64,000 nucleotides of DNA from Oscillatoriophycideae cyanobacterium NC_groundwater_1537_Pr4_S-0.65um_50_18 (lineage in GTDB: Bacteria > Cyanobacteriota > Cyanobacteriia > Elainellales > Elainellaceae). A program made the position numbers and the translations under genes. The notes beneath the pieces are model-generated. The model did not search any database. It was given only the letters and a program-made list of their open reading frames with translations, and was not told where the DNA came from. Positions 40,791-48,474 of this stretch are shown here, piece by piece; position 1 is the first letter of the stretch, and each line of letters begins with the position of its first letter. Where the stretch lies: positions 434,001 to 498,000 of the forward strand of contig JACQYI010000009.1 of assembly GCA_016208305.1 (NCBI GenBank), given 5' to 3'.

Positions 40791-43037
40791 TTACTGGAGC
40801 AGTTCCCCCACTTGTCTGTAGCTGGAGGCAAGACGCTCAGCGAGCGTCTCAATTACAAATTCTTGGAAGGTGGCCGCAACTTCGGGATGGGTCTGCCGCA
40901 TTTGCTGAGCGCTATCTTGCGACAGTCTGTAGAGCGTGCTGGGTTGGGTGACGATCGCCGAAGTTTGGTGGAGTGTGCGCAGATAAAAGTCCATTTCCCC
41001 TACCAGATTCCCAGCCCCGAAACTTTGGATGCGGCGAGTTTGGTCTGTTTGCAGGGCTGACGAAAGAGTTACTTCGCCTAGCTCAATCAAGTAAAGAAAG
41101 TCAGCCGAGTCGCCTTGACCAAACAAAAGCTGTCCGGATTCTAGGTTTAGCTCTTCCAGGTAGCCCATAAACCCTGAGATGTGGTCAGTATTGGAGAACA
41201 AGTTGTCAAGCTGTAAGGCCAGGGGCAGCACGCGCCGTCGCCGCTGGGGAATCTCCTCTAAAATCTTTTTTTCACACCACTCAATGCCCCGATCGAGGTC
41301 AGGAAAGTTCTGGCACAGCACCTCTTCAGCTTGTAGGACATCGCCCTGTCGTAGCTGCTGCTGCATTGTGGGCGATAGGTGGGTGAAGACTAGCGTGAGC
41401 TGCTGCCGTTGGGCAATTTGTTTGAGCTTAGTGAAGCTGAGAACGGCTGAGGAGTCTAGTCCAGTGACGGCGCGGAAGCTAAAAACTAAGAATTTTAGAG
41501 GCGGCAAGTCAGGATGGATGAGCCGTTGACGGATTTGGTTGAGCAACTTATGGGCAGTGCCAAAGAACAGGAAGCCTTGCAGCTCCAGAATATAGATCTG
41601 GTCACCTTCTGTCCGCAAAAGCCGACTTTGCTGCACCGATCGCGCCGCATGACTGGGGTAGGCCGCCCCTGAGAGACGGTGTTTAGCAACATTAACCTGA
41701 CTGTAATTGATCACGAAAAGGACGATCGCGATCGCCAGACCGACACCCACACCTTCCAAAAAGCCAATGGCAGCAATGACGATCAAAATTAGGATAACGA
41801 TGAAGTAATCAGTTTTGGATAGCTTGAACCAAGCGTCATACACCCATTCCACCAGAAAATCTAATCCCAGAAATAAAGCGACACCGCCAAGAACAGGTTT
41901 AGGAAAAAGAGAAATCACGGATGCCCCTGCCAAGAGAATCGCGGCAATACCGATAGCGTTCAATACGCCTACTATGCGGCTCCTAGCCCCAATTTTGGCG
42001 TAGCTCAAAGTCGAAGTCCCTAGCCCATGAAAGCCAATAATGCCTCCACCCAATCCAGCCAGCAAGTTTGCCATTCCAGTCGCTCGTAGCTCACGATTGA
42101 GATCTAGGTCTCGACCAGTCGCTAATTCAATCCCTGTAGCGTTTAGCAGTAGGCTCAAAACTGTGATGAGCAAAATCGCCATCATCTTGCCAGCTTGTGC
42201 AAAGATAGATTGCCAATTTGCCTGAAATAATGTCGAAAGCTGTAGGGGCTGCCATAAACTTCCTTCAGGGAAAGGGCCTAGCAATAGACCATAAGCTTGT
42301 GCTTCAGCAACCGAAGTTTGGGTCATGAACAGGACAAGATAAAATAGAGCGATCCCTCCTATTATCAGTCCTGGCATCAGGAGAACATGGCTATAGCGAC
42401 GTAACACTATAACGAGAAGGATACCGAAGCAAGAACCGGGTATCCATTGCCAAATTACCTGCGGTTGCCATAGCTGAGGCAACTGCTCCAGACTAAGAGA
42501 GAGATTGGTCATTAACAACATCGCCCCTACCGATAGAAGCCATCCTGTGCCTGCCAAAAAGCCTCCCACTACTGGATAGGGGATAAAGCGGATGAGTTCG
42601 CCTAGCTTGAATTGACCTAAGAGAAAGCAGCCGATACCTGTCAGTAAAGTCGTCAGAGCAAGGGAAACCATGACAGTAGATAGGATTTCGCCTGGAGAGG
42701 CAACCCTCTGAGCGGCGATCGCAGCCGCCATCACTCCCATAATGGCAACAGGTGCCTCTTGTATTTGAGAGATCATGCCTGGGGAAGAACTCATAAGAGC
42801 AATGATCAAGCTCTGTGCCATTGCAGCAAACAGGGATAGTCCAATTCCTGTTGAAATGTATGGAGCCAAATCCCCTGAAAAAATTAGGGCAACAAAGGAG
42901 AGCGCATAAATTATAGTGACGACTCCTGTGATCAGCGCTGCCGTTAAGCTAGGAATTAATCGACTCGGATGAAACTCTTGCTGGAGAGAGGCAATCACAG
43001 ATCGCGGATTTAACCGAGGCTTCGTGGAGTGCTGCAT
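40791..43037 (-). CDS. SulP-family transporter with STAS and cNMP-binding domains (copy 1)
   Basis: A 748-residue paralogue of the next gene with the same layout: SulP helices to about residue 430 (FIPYPVVGGFLAGTGWLLSV), STAS at 449-585 with VTGLDSSAVLSFTKLK, cNMP-binding domain at 622-745 (SGQLLFGQGDSADFLYLIEL, VGEMDFYLRTLHQTSAIV). The clasp Arg is replaced by Gln here, unlike copy 2. The ATG at 43037 has GGAG upstream and follows the MinD-like gene stop by 16 bases. SulP-STAS-cNMP proteins are also known in fungi (the Vsb1 group, tied to vacuolar basic amino acids), so the substrate need not be sulfate. Confidence 0.85.
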   Translation of the reverse strand: MQHSTKPRLNPRSVIASLQQEFHPSRLIPSLTAALITGVVTIIYALSFVALIFSGDLAPYISTGIGLSLFAAMAQSLIIALMSSSPGMISQIQEAPVAIMGVMAAAIAAQRVASPGEILSTVMVSLALTTLLTGIGCFLLGQFKLGELIRFIPYPVVGGFLAGTGWLLSVGAMLLMTNLSLSLEQLPQLWQPQVIWQWIPGSCFGILLVIVLRRYSHVLLMPGLIIGGIALFYLVLFMTQTSVAEAQAYGLLLGPFPEGSLWQPLQLSTLFQANWQSIFAQAGKMMAILLITVLSLLLNATGIELATGRDLDLNRELRATGMANLLAGLGGGIIGFHGLGTSTLSYAKIGARSRIVGVLNAIGIAAILLAGASVISLFPKPVLGGVALFLGLDFLVEWVYDAWFKLSKTDYFIVILILIVIAAIGFLEGVGVGLAIAIVLFVINYSQVNVAKHRLSGAAYPSHAARSVQQSRLLRTEGDQIYILELQGFLFFGTAHKLLNQIRQRLIHPDLPPLKFLVFSFRAVTGLDSSAVLSFTKLKQIAQRQQLTLVFTHLSPTMQQQLRQGDVLQAEEVLCQNFPDLDRGIEWCEKKILEEIPQRRRRVLPLALQLDNLFSNTDHISGFMGYLEELNLESGQLLFGQGDSADFLYLIELGEVTLSSALQTDQTRRIQSFGAGNLVGEMDFYLRTLHQTSAIVTQPSTLYRLSQDSAQQMRQTHPEVAATFQEFVIETLAERLASSYRQVGELLQ

Positions 43038-43053
43038 TTGTTTCTCCAAACAG

Positions 43054-43809
43054 CTAAGCTATCACCGCTTGAGCAACCGTTTTTATTTCGTGGGTGAGCG
43101 AATGATCGGGGTAGCATAGGTAGAACAAATCACTGCTGGCCAACTGCATCATCTCGTCACAGTTTGGAAACAGCCCCGCAACGGATGCGCCATAGTTGGC
43201 TTCAATTTGCTGCTGCAACGCCTCCAGATCCGTATTGGGCAAAATCCGGTTAACCACCATCAAGATCTTCGGCACCCTCAGCTTACGCGCCAGATCCACC
43301 ATGACGGCTGTGCCCTGAAAGTCTTGCTTATCGGGACGCAAAATCACCACGAGAATATTGACGATCGCCACACAAAGCAGCGTTTCTTCGTTTAGTCCTG
43401 GATGGGTATCAATCAAGATATAGTCAAGGTTCAACGCCTGCACCAAATCACGGAAGCCGTTGCGCAGCAAACGCACATCGTAGCCCTCATGCAAAATTCG
43501 GGTAATGGACTCTGCTCCAGCATTAGAGGGAATCAAAAACAGGCTGCCGTTTGCCTGTTTCACCGCTTCGGGCGTCACGTCATAGGCCGCATCAGCAATG
43601 CCACAATCGCCCCACAAGTAGCTATTTAGCGTATGCTTCAGCGTGTCTTGCTCCAATCCAAACAAGACATGAATGCCGGGAGACTGAATATCTGTGTCAA
43701 TGACAGCAACCCGATGACCCAAAGCGGCGATCGCCGTTGCCAGATTTGCGGTTGTGTTGGATTTGCCCGTACCGCCCCGAAACGAGTGAACCGCCACAAT
43801 TTTTGCCAT
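43054..43809 (-). CDS. MinD/ParA-like deviant Walker ATPase (copy 1)
   Basis: A 251-residue ATPase: AVHSFRGGTGKSNTTANLAT (deviant Walker A with Arg in place of the signature first Lys), VAVIDTDIQSPGIHVLFGLE (Walker A'), DYILIDTHPGLNEETLLCVA (Walker B). It lacks the obvious amphipathic membrane-targeting tail of MinD. It is paralogous to the divergent gene at 44258, with about half its residues shared. The gene leads an apparent operon with the two SulP transporters and the HD/cNMP gene, suggesting it positions or regulates a membrane assembly. That role is inferred from context only. Confidence 0.85.
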   Translation of the reverse strand: MAKIVAVHSFRGGTGKSNTTANLATAIAALGHRVAVIDTDIQSPGIHVLFGLEQDTLKHTLNSYLWGDCGIADAAYDVTPEAVKQANGSLFLIPSNAGAESITRILHEGYDVRLLRNGFRDLVQALNLDYILIDTHPGLNEETLLCVAIVNILVVILRPDKQDFQGTAVMVDLARKLRVPKILMVVNRILPNTDLEALQQQIEANYGASVAGLFPNCDEMMQLASSDLFYLCYPDHSLTHEIKTVAQAVIA

Positions 43810-44257
43810 CTATCTCAGTCTCCAATCTCCAGATAAATAAAAATGTAGGTATTGCTTGGTGGGGGAATATGCAATGTGAGACTTTCAACCTGTTTTTTAT
43901 CCCCTAGCTTCTTCTTCCCAGAAGGGAGCAAGAGTTGCTCAAAGTCTCTCTTCCGACAAGATAGTCATCCCTAAGATCATCGAGGATAGCGTTTGGGATA
44001 GCGCACAGCCGCCACTTAAAATGCTCTGTTTCTACCGTCTAAACGGTTGCTATATCTAGACCCAGATTACCAGAGAAAGTGATGTTTGCAATCGCTGATA
44101 GCCCAAGCATTTCAAAGACTTCTGCGGTGCCATGTTTTTTTGTATTAGAAAAGACAACTCCTTAGTTCAGTCTTCTCTTAAGATAAAGCAACCTTGACAA
44201 AGCCTTGGTGCTGCAATTCTTTAACCGTATCCCTGTAGCTCTTAATACCTATAGTTG
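43810..44257. other. Divergent promoter region between the two MinD-like genes
   Basis: About 448 bases. A TTGACA-type box occurs at 44193-44198, but no well-spaced -10 was found. No gene, hairpin array or RNA family was recognised. Confidence 0.4.
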
Positions 44258-45013
44258 ATGCCTAAGGTTATTTCGATCCACTCCTACCGGGGCGGCACTG
44301 GAAAATCCAATTTCACAGCTAATTTAGCGGCAACGCTGGCGCTTCAGGGTAGTCGTGTAGCCGTCGTAGATACAGATGTGCCCTCTCCAGGCATTCACAA
44401 TATCTTCAGCCTGGAGCCAGAGATTACCAATAAGACGCTCAACACTTATCTTTGGGGACAATGCGCGATCGAAGACGCCGCTTACGATGTCAGTGCTAAC
44501 GTTGGATTAGTGGGAGAGGGCAAAGTTTTCTTGGTTCCCGCCAGCGTTAAGGCAGACGACATTGCAAAAATTCTCAAAGATGGCTACGACGTTAAGCGAC
44601 TCAATGATGGCTTTCGCCGCTTAGTCAAGAATTTGGAATTAGACTACCTGTTTATTGATACACATCCGGGTTTATCGAAAGAAACCTTTCTATCGATCGC
44701 CCTATCCCATGTTCTAATCTTAATTCTGCGCCCCGACAAACAGGATTACCAGGGAACGGCGGTTACTGTAGATGTGGCACGTCAGCTCAAAGTACGCAAG
44801 ATGCTGCTGACCATTAATAAAGTGTATAGCGGGCTAAATTTTGATATTTTGAGGCAAAAAATTGAAGAAACTTACGGTGTTCCTGTTGCCGGGATCTTTC
44901 CGCTCTCAGAAGATGTGGTGCAGCTTGCCAGCGAAGGCGTTTTCTGTACCCGGTTTCCTGAGCATCTTATAAGCCAGGAGTTCAGAAATGTGGCTGGGCA
45001 GATTATCGATTAG
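44258..45013 (+). CDS. MinD/ParA-like deviant Walker ATPase (copy 2)
   Basis: A 251-residue ATPase: MPKVISIHSYRGGTGKSNFT, VAVVDTDVPSPGIHNIFSLE, DYLFIDTHPGLSKETFLSIA. As in the divergent copy, the deviant Walker A is RGGTGKSN rather than KGGxGK[ST], and the conserved segments TLNTYLWGQCAIEDAAYDV, ILILRPDKQDYQGTAVTVD are shared between the pair. Shared non-ATPase segments indicate a subfamily of its own. It precedes the glutaminase gene by 37 bases, so both are probably one transcript. An upstream TTG at 44255 is possible but adds only one residue. Confidence 0.85.
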   Translation: MPKVISIHSYRGGTGKSNFTANLAATLALQGSRVAVVDTDVPSPGIHNIFSLEPEITNKTLNTYLWGQCAIEDAAYDVSANVGLVGEGKVFLVPASVKADDIAKILKDGYDVKRLNDGFRRLVKNLELDYLFIDTHPGLSKETFLSIALSHVLILILRPDKQDYQGTAVTVDVARQLKVRKMLLTINKVYSGLNFDILRQKIEETYGVPVAGIFPLSEDVVQLASEGVFCTRFPEHLISQEFRNVAGQIID

Positions 45014-45020
45014 ATAGGAC

Positions 45021-45060
45021 TGGAGCAGGTTTGAGCAAGTTTGAGCAAGTTTGAGCAAGA
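45021..45060 (+). repeat. Three TTGAGCAAG repeats at the glutaminase start
   Basis: TTGAGCAAG(T) occurs at 45031-45040, 45041-45050 and 45051-45059, and a related GGAGCAGG just before. The third copy supplies the TTG start codon of the annotated frame, and each copy is preceded by the same context, so start choice is ambiguous. Confidence 0.7.
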
Positions 45061-46139
45061 TAGATCCGACTGAAGTAGATTTGAAAATCAGGAGTTTGGC
45101 AGCAGCTATGGCTGATACAGGTAACTTACAATCTCTTGCCCATTCAATTACTGCGGTTGCTTCACCTTTTCGTTCCTATCTCAACGAGCTATATGATAAA
45201 TATCACCCGCTAAATCAAGGGGCAGTCGCAGACTACATTCCTGAGTTGGCTCTGGCCAAGCCTGAGTGGTTCGGCATTTGCGCTGTTACCGTCGGCGGGC
45301 AGAGCTTTGAAGTGGGAGACTGCGATCAGCTTTTCACCATCCAATCTATTTCTAAGGCGTTCGTTTACGGCCTGGCGCTAGAAGATCACGGTCGAGCGTA
45401 TGTCAACAGCAAAGTTAGCGTCGAGCCAACCGGAGAAGCCTTCAACTCGATCGCCCTGGATGAAAATACTAACCGCCCTTACAATCCCATGGTCAATGCG
45501 GGGGCAATTGCCACGGCTGATATGATCAAAGGCAAGAGCAGTACCGATCGCCTGAAACGAATTCTGGATATGTTTCAGCGCTACACCGGACGCGAACTGG
45601 ATATTAACGTTCCTGTTTTCTTGTCCGAAAAAGCGACTGGAAACCGTAACCGGGCGATGGCCTATCTGATGCTCAATTTTGGTATGGTGAGCGAACGCAT
45701 TGAGGAAACCTTAGATCTCTACTTTCAGCAATGTTCAATCTTGGTTAATGCCCGTGATTTGGGCATGATGGCGGCAACTCTAGCGAATGGCGGAGTCAAC
45801 CCCATTACAAAGGAACGGGCGATCGATGAACATTATGTCCAAGATGTGATTAGCGTCATGCTCACCTGTGGGATGTATGACTATTCTGGGGAATGGACTT
45901 ATCGGGTGGGCATTCCTGCTAAAAGCGGCGTGGGAGGAGGCATTACGGCAGTCGTCCCTGGCAAAATGGGCATCGGCACGTTTTCTCCCCTGCTAGATGC
46001 CAAAGGCAACAGTGTCAGAGGCATCAAGGTTTGCGAAGATCTTTCTAAAGACTTTGGACTACACCTGTTTAACGTGGCCAAAGCAGAGCGAAACTTAGAG
46101 GACTGGATTGAGAGCAACAATGTCACTGTGGATTGGTAA
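45051..46139 (+). CDS. glsA: Glutaminase (GlsA type)
   Basis: A 362-residue enzyme of the serine-dependent glutaminase family, hydrolysing glutamine to glutamate and ammonia. The active-site SxxK motif is FTIQSISKAF. Other conserved blocks are ADYIPELALAKPEWFGICAV, PYNPMVNAGAIATADMIKG, MAYLMLNFG and AKSGVGGGITAVVPGKMGI. The protein starts at TTG 45051 in this call; the ATG at 45108 (MADTGNLQSLAH) gives 343 residues and is also reasonable. Some bacterial glutaminases carry fused C-terminal STAS and cNMP domains; here those domains are on neighbouring genes instead. It follows the MinD-like gene by 37 bases and converges with the PAS gene. Confidence 0.93.
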   Translation: MSKIDPTEVDLKIRSLAAAMADTGNLQSLAHSITAVASPFRSYLNELYDKYHPLNQGAVADYIPELALAKPEWFGICAVTVGGQSFEVGDCDQLFTIQSISKAFVYGLALEDHGRAYVNSKVSVEPTGEAFNSIALDENTNRPYNPMVNAGAIATADMIKGKSSTDRLKRILDMFQRYTGRELDINVPVFLSEKATGNRNRAMAYLMLNFGMVSERIEETLDLYFQQCSILVNARDLGMMAATLANGGVNPITKERAIDEHYVQDVISVMLTCGMYDYSGEWTYRVGIPAKSGVGGGITAVVPGKMGIGTFSPLLDAKGNSVRGIKVCEDLSKDFGLHLFNVAKAERNLEDWIESNNVTVDW

Positions 46140-46170
46140 GGGCGATCGCCTCAGTCTATTCATCTTCAGT

Positions 46171-47319
46171 CTAGCTATCTTCTGAATACCGGAGACTATC
46201 GGCCTCTTCTAGGAGCTGCTTGAAGTAGTCTGTTTGGGTAATCTCAGCTACTTGACGCGCCCGCTTACTCTGGTCAATTTCAATTTGCAATTGCTGTACC
46301 TGCCTTCGCAGGGCTTCTTCTTCCTGCTTACGCTGAGTAATATCTTCGACAATTCCCTCATAGTAGAGTAACGTGCCATTGGCATCTCGCACCGATCGCG
46401 CACTTTCCGAAATCCAGATAATGCTGCGATCGCGTCGATACATCTGATGCTCAAATCCCTTCACCGTTCCCTGACTGGACATCAGGCGATAGAACTCTTC
46501 GCGATCGGCCTGTTCGACATATTCATCCACGACGTTGATCACCGTTGCCATCACTTCTTGCGGAGACTCATAGCCCAAAATCCTTGCCATTGCGGGATTG
46601 ACGCTAATGTAATGTCCGTCTGGCGTAGTCTGAAAGATACCTTCTAGCGCATTCTCGAAGATGCTGCGATAGTTTTCTTCAGCGAGTCGCAGGGCATCTT
46701 CTGCCTGTTTGCGATCGGAAATATCGTAGAGTGCCGTCAGAATTGTGGTTTGTCCCTTAAACAAAAAGCGGCGAAACGACGACAACGCCCAGAAAGTTGT
46801 GCCATCCGATCGCTTCAGCCGCAGTTCACCCTGAAAATGCTGATGTTTTTCAAGCGCTGACAGCACCTTATGGCGATCGGCTGGATTGCAGTACAGGTCT
46901 AGCGCCTGCCGTCCTAGCAGGGCTTGAGACGACAAACCGAGCGTCAGTCCGGCTGTCTCATTGGCATATAGAATTTGGCTGTCTGCAAAACGAGCAATCA
47001 GAATCGTGACTGGAGTTGCTTCAGCAATCAGCCGAAACTGTTCTTCTGTTTGCCGCCTTGCCTCTTCTGCCTGAGACTGCAATTCTGACTCAATCACATC
47101 CGAATGTTCGGTTGTGGTTTCCAGCAAGATTTCCAGATCCGCTTTTTCCTGGTGGATTTCTTCCAACATCACGTCAGAATGGATCGTAGCCGTTTCCAGC
47201 AAGATTTCCAGATCCGCTTTTTCCTGGTGGATGCTTTTGAGTTTTTGATTCAGTTCTTCAATCTGGGCATTCAGCTTTTTGATCTCTAAAAACTCTTGAG
47301 CTGTCTTATCTTCCCGCAT
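46171..47319 (-). CDS. Coiled-coil protein with two PAS domains, no output domain
   Basis: A 382-residue protein. The N-terminal coiled coil (residues 1-95) contains a 25-residue tandem repeat: IHQEKADLEILLETATIHSD and IHQEKADLEILLETTTEHSD. PAS domain 1 spans about 95-210 (EEQFRLIAEATPVTILIARF), PAS 2 about 215-340 (YRSIFENALEGIFQTTPDGH, RDRSIIWISESARSVRDANG). A coiled tail follows; there is no histidine kinase, GGDEF or cyclase domain. It lies 85 bases downstream of the STAS gene in the phosphatase/switch operon, so it may be the sensory input or a scaffold. PAS ligand unknown. Confidence 0.85.
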   Translation of the reverse strand: MREDKTAQEFLEIKKLNAQIEELNQKLKSIHQEKADLEILLETATIHSDVMLEEIHQEKADLEILLETTTEHSDVIESELQSQAEEARRQTEEQFRLIAEATPVTILIARFADSQILYANETAGLTLGLSSQALLGRQALDLYCNPADRHKVLSALEKHQHFQGELRLKRSDGTTFWALSSFRRFLFKGQTTILTALYDISDRKQAEDALRLAEENYRSIFENALEGIFQTTPDGHYISVNPAMARILGYESPQEVMATVINVVDEYVEQADREEFYRLMSSQGTVKGFEHQMYRRDRSIIWISESARSVRDANGTLLYYEGIVEDITQRKQEEEALRRQVQQLQIEIDQSKRARQVAEITQTDYFKQLLEEADSLRYSEDS

Positions 47320-47403
47320 GGCTGTGGCTCGGTGTATGGCTGGCCTGATTGACAGAGCCTATTTTGGAGAATGCGCTGTAAAAATTGATCGGCTCCTAAT
47401 CGA

Positions 47404-47748
47404 CTACTGTAGATCTAGCTGTAAATTTGGCATTAATCGTTGGAAATTCTTTAACGACTTCCCCTGCCAGGGAATCTTCTTCGAGCCTTGAATCTGAATC
47501 CCCGTATTGCCCTGCTGTCGAACTTTAATCACAAATTTAGAGAACATATTGATGCCGGAACTGTTGAGAAACTCTAAGTCTTGCAGATCTAAATTAATCT
47601 TTTCAGGGGCTTGTTCCGCAACTTCACTCAAAAGCTGGGTAATGTCAGCATATTCTTCAGCCCCGCTGAGGCGAAGTGAGCCTCGAAAGTTAACGGTTTG
47701 CGTAGCAGGATCATATACAACGCTGTAATCATCAGTCTTAATTTCCAT
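47404..47748 (-). CDS. STAS-fold switch protein (slr1659-like)
   Basis: A 114-residue protein: MEIKTDDYSVVYDPATQTVN, FRGSLRLSGAEEYADITQLL, INLDLQDLEFLNSSGINMFS, KFVIKVRQQGNTGI. The NSSGI stretch sits where SpoIIAA-type anti-sigma antagonists have the phosphorylated Ser. The overall pattern resembles Synechocystis Slr1659 proteins, which pair with Slr1658-like ATPases. It directly follows the HATPase gene in the same operon. The role is probably as the phosphorylatable partner in a switch, but the target is unknown. Confidence 0.78.
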   Translation of the reverse strand: MEIKTDDYSVVYDPATQTVNFRGSLRLSGAEEYADITQLLSEVAEQAPEKINLDLQDLEFLNSSGINMFSKFVIKVRQQGNTGIQIQGSKKIPWQGKSLKNFQRLMPNLQLDLQ

Positions 47749-47825
47749 TCTTATAAAGTCTCACTTATGGTTTTGATAGAGATGAACTTATAGCAGGTGC
47801 CATACCGTCAGCAGTCGTCCTAATT

Positions 47826-48458
47826 TTAAAGGTCTAGCTGCACCATTGTGGTAACTGTCATAATTTCTGGATGTTGTAGATTAGCTTCAAATTTCCAGCC
47901 TACTTTTGCCATGTAGTCATTCATGATAGTCAGCAAGCCCAGCCCAGAACCGCTGCTTTCGTCTTGCACATTTTGTTCTAACTGCCGGATATACAGCTCA
48001 TCTCGATCGCTCGTAATTAGCTCATGAATATAAGACTGAAATTTGGCCATTGCCTGCGCTCCCAAGCTGTTCTTTACAAAGAAAATCAGGCGATCGCTGT
48101 GCATTTCCAGCTTTATGCTGATGGGCAGGTGAGAGGTTTCATCATTGAATTTCATCGCGTTTTCCAGCAGTTCATTGGCTACATAGCTAACGGCACTTTT
48201 CACCTCTATGGTTTTATCAGCCTTGATCGTATCCTCTTCGTTGCCGGGAAAAAAGGTAGCGAGATATTCCGCCAAAAAATCAGCAGACAGGCCATTGTTG
48301 CGCCATCGCTGCTTCAGCGGCATTGAGCCAGGTGAAAAGCCAATCACAAGATATTCCTCACTGCTGGGCAGGTCTTCATTGAAGTCACCCAATATCTGAG
48401 CCTGTTCCATCTCCTCTTGCATTTGCCGCTTCTCCTCTAATAGCAACTCGTCATCCAT
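47826..48458 (-). CDS. GHKL-type switch kinase (slr1658-like)
   Basis: A 210-residue protein with a GHKL ATPase core: SAVSYVANELLENAMKFNDE (N box with Glu and Asn), and the G box ESSGSGLGLLTIMNDYMAKV. It has no sensor or histidine phospho-acceptor domain, so it resembles anti-sigma/switch kinases such as RsbW or the Slr1658 group. It would phosphorylate a STAS protein Ser. The gene starts 16 bases after the end of the Ser/Thr kinase-PP2C gene and 77 bases before the STAS gene, so the three form one operon. Confidence 0.8.
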   Translation of the reverse strand: MDDELLLEEKRQMQEEMEQAQILGDFNEDLPSSEEYLVIGFSPGSMPLKQRWRNNGLSADFLAEYLATFFPGNEEDTIKADKTIEVKSAVSYVANELLENAMKFNDETSHLPISIKLEMHSDRLIFFVKNSLGAQAMAKFQSYIHELITSDRDELYIRQLEQNVQDESSGSGLGLLTIMNDYMAKVGWKFEANLQHPEIMTVTTMVQLDL

Positions 48459-48474
48459 CCTGCCTCTCCCACTT

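Noticed and set aside
38492-43037. Sulfate permease as the function of the two SulP genes
   Set aside because: The substrate cannot be read from the sequence, and the C-terminal STAS-cNMP architecture is shared with fungal proteins tied to amino acids.
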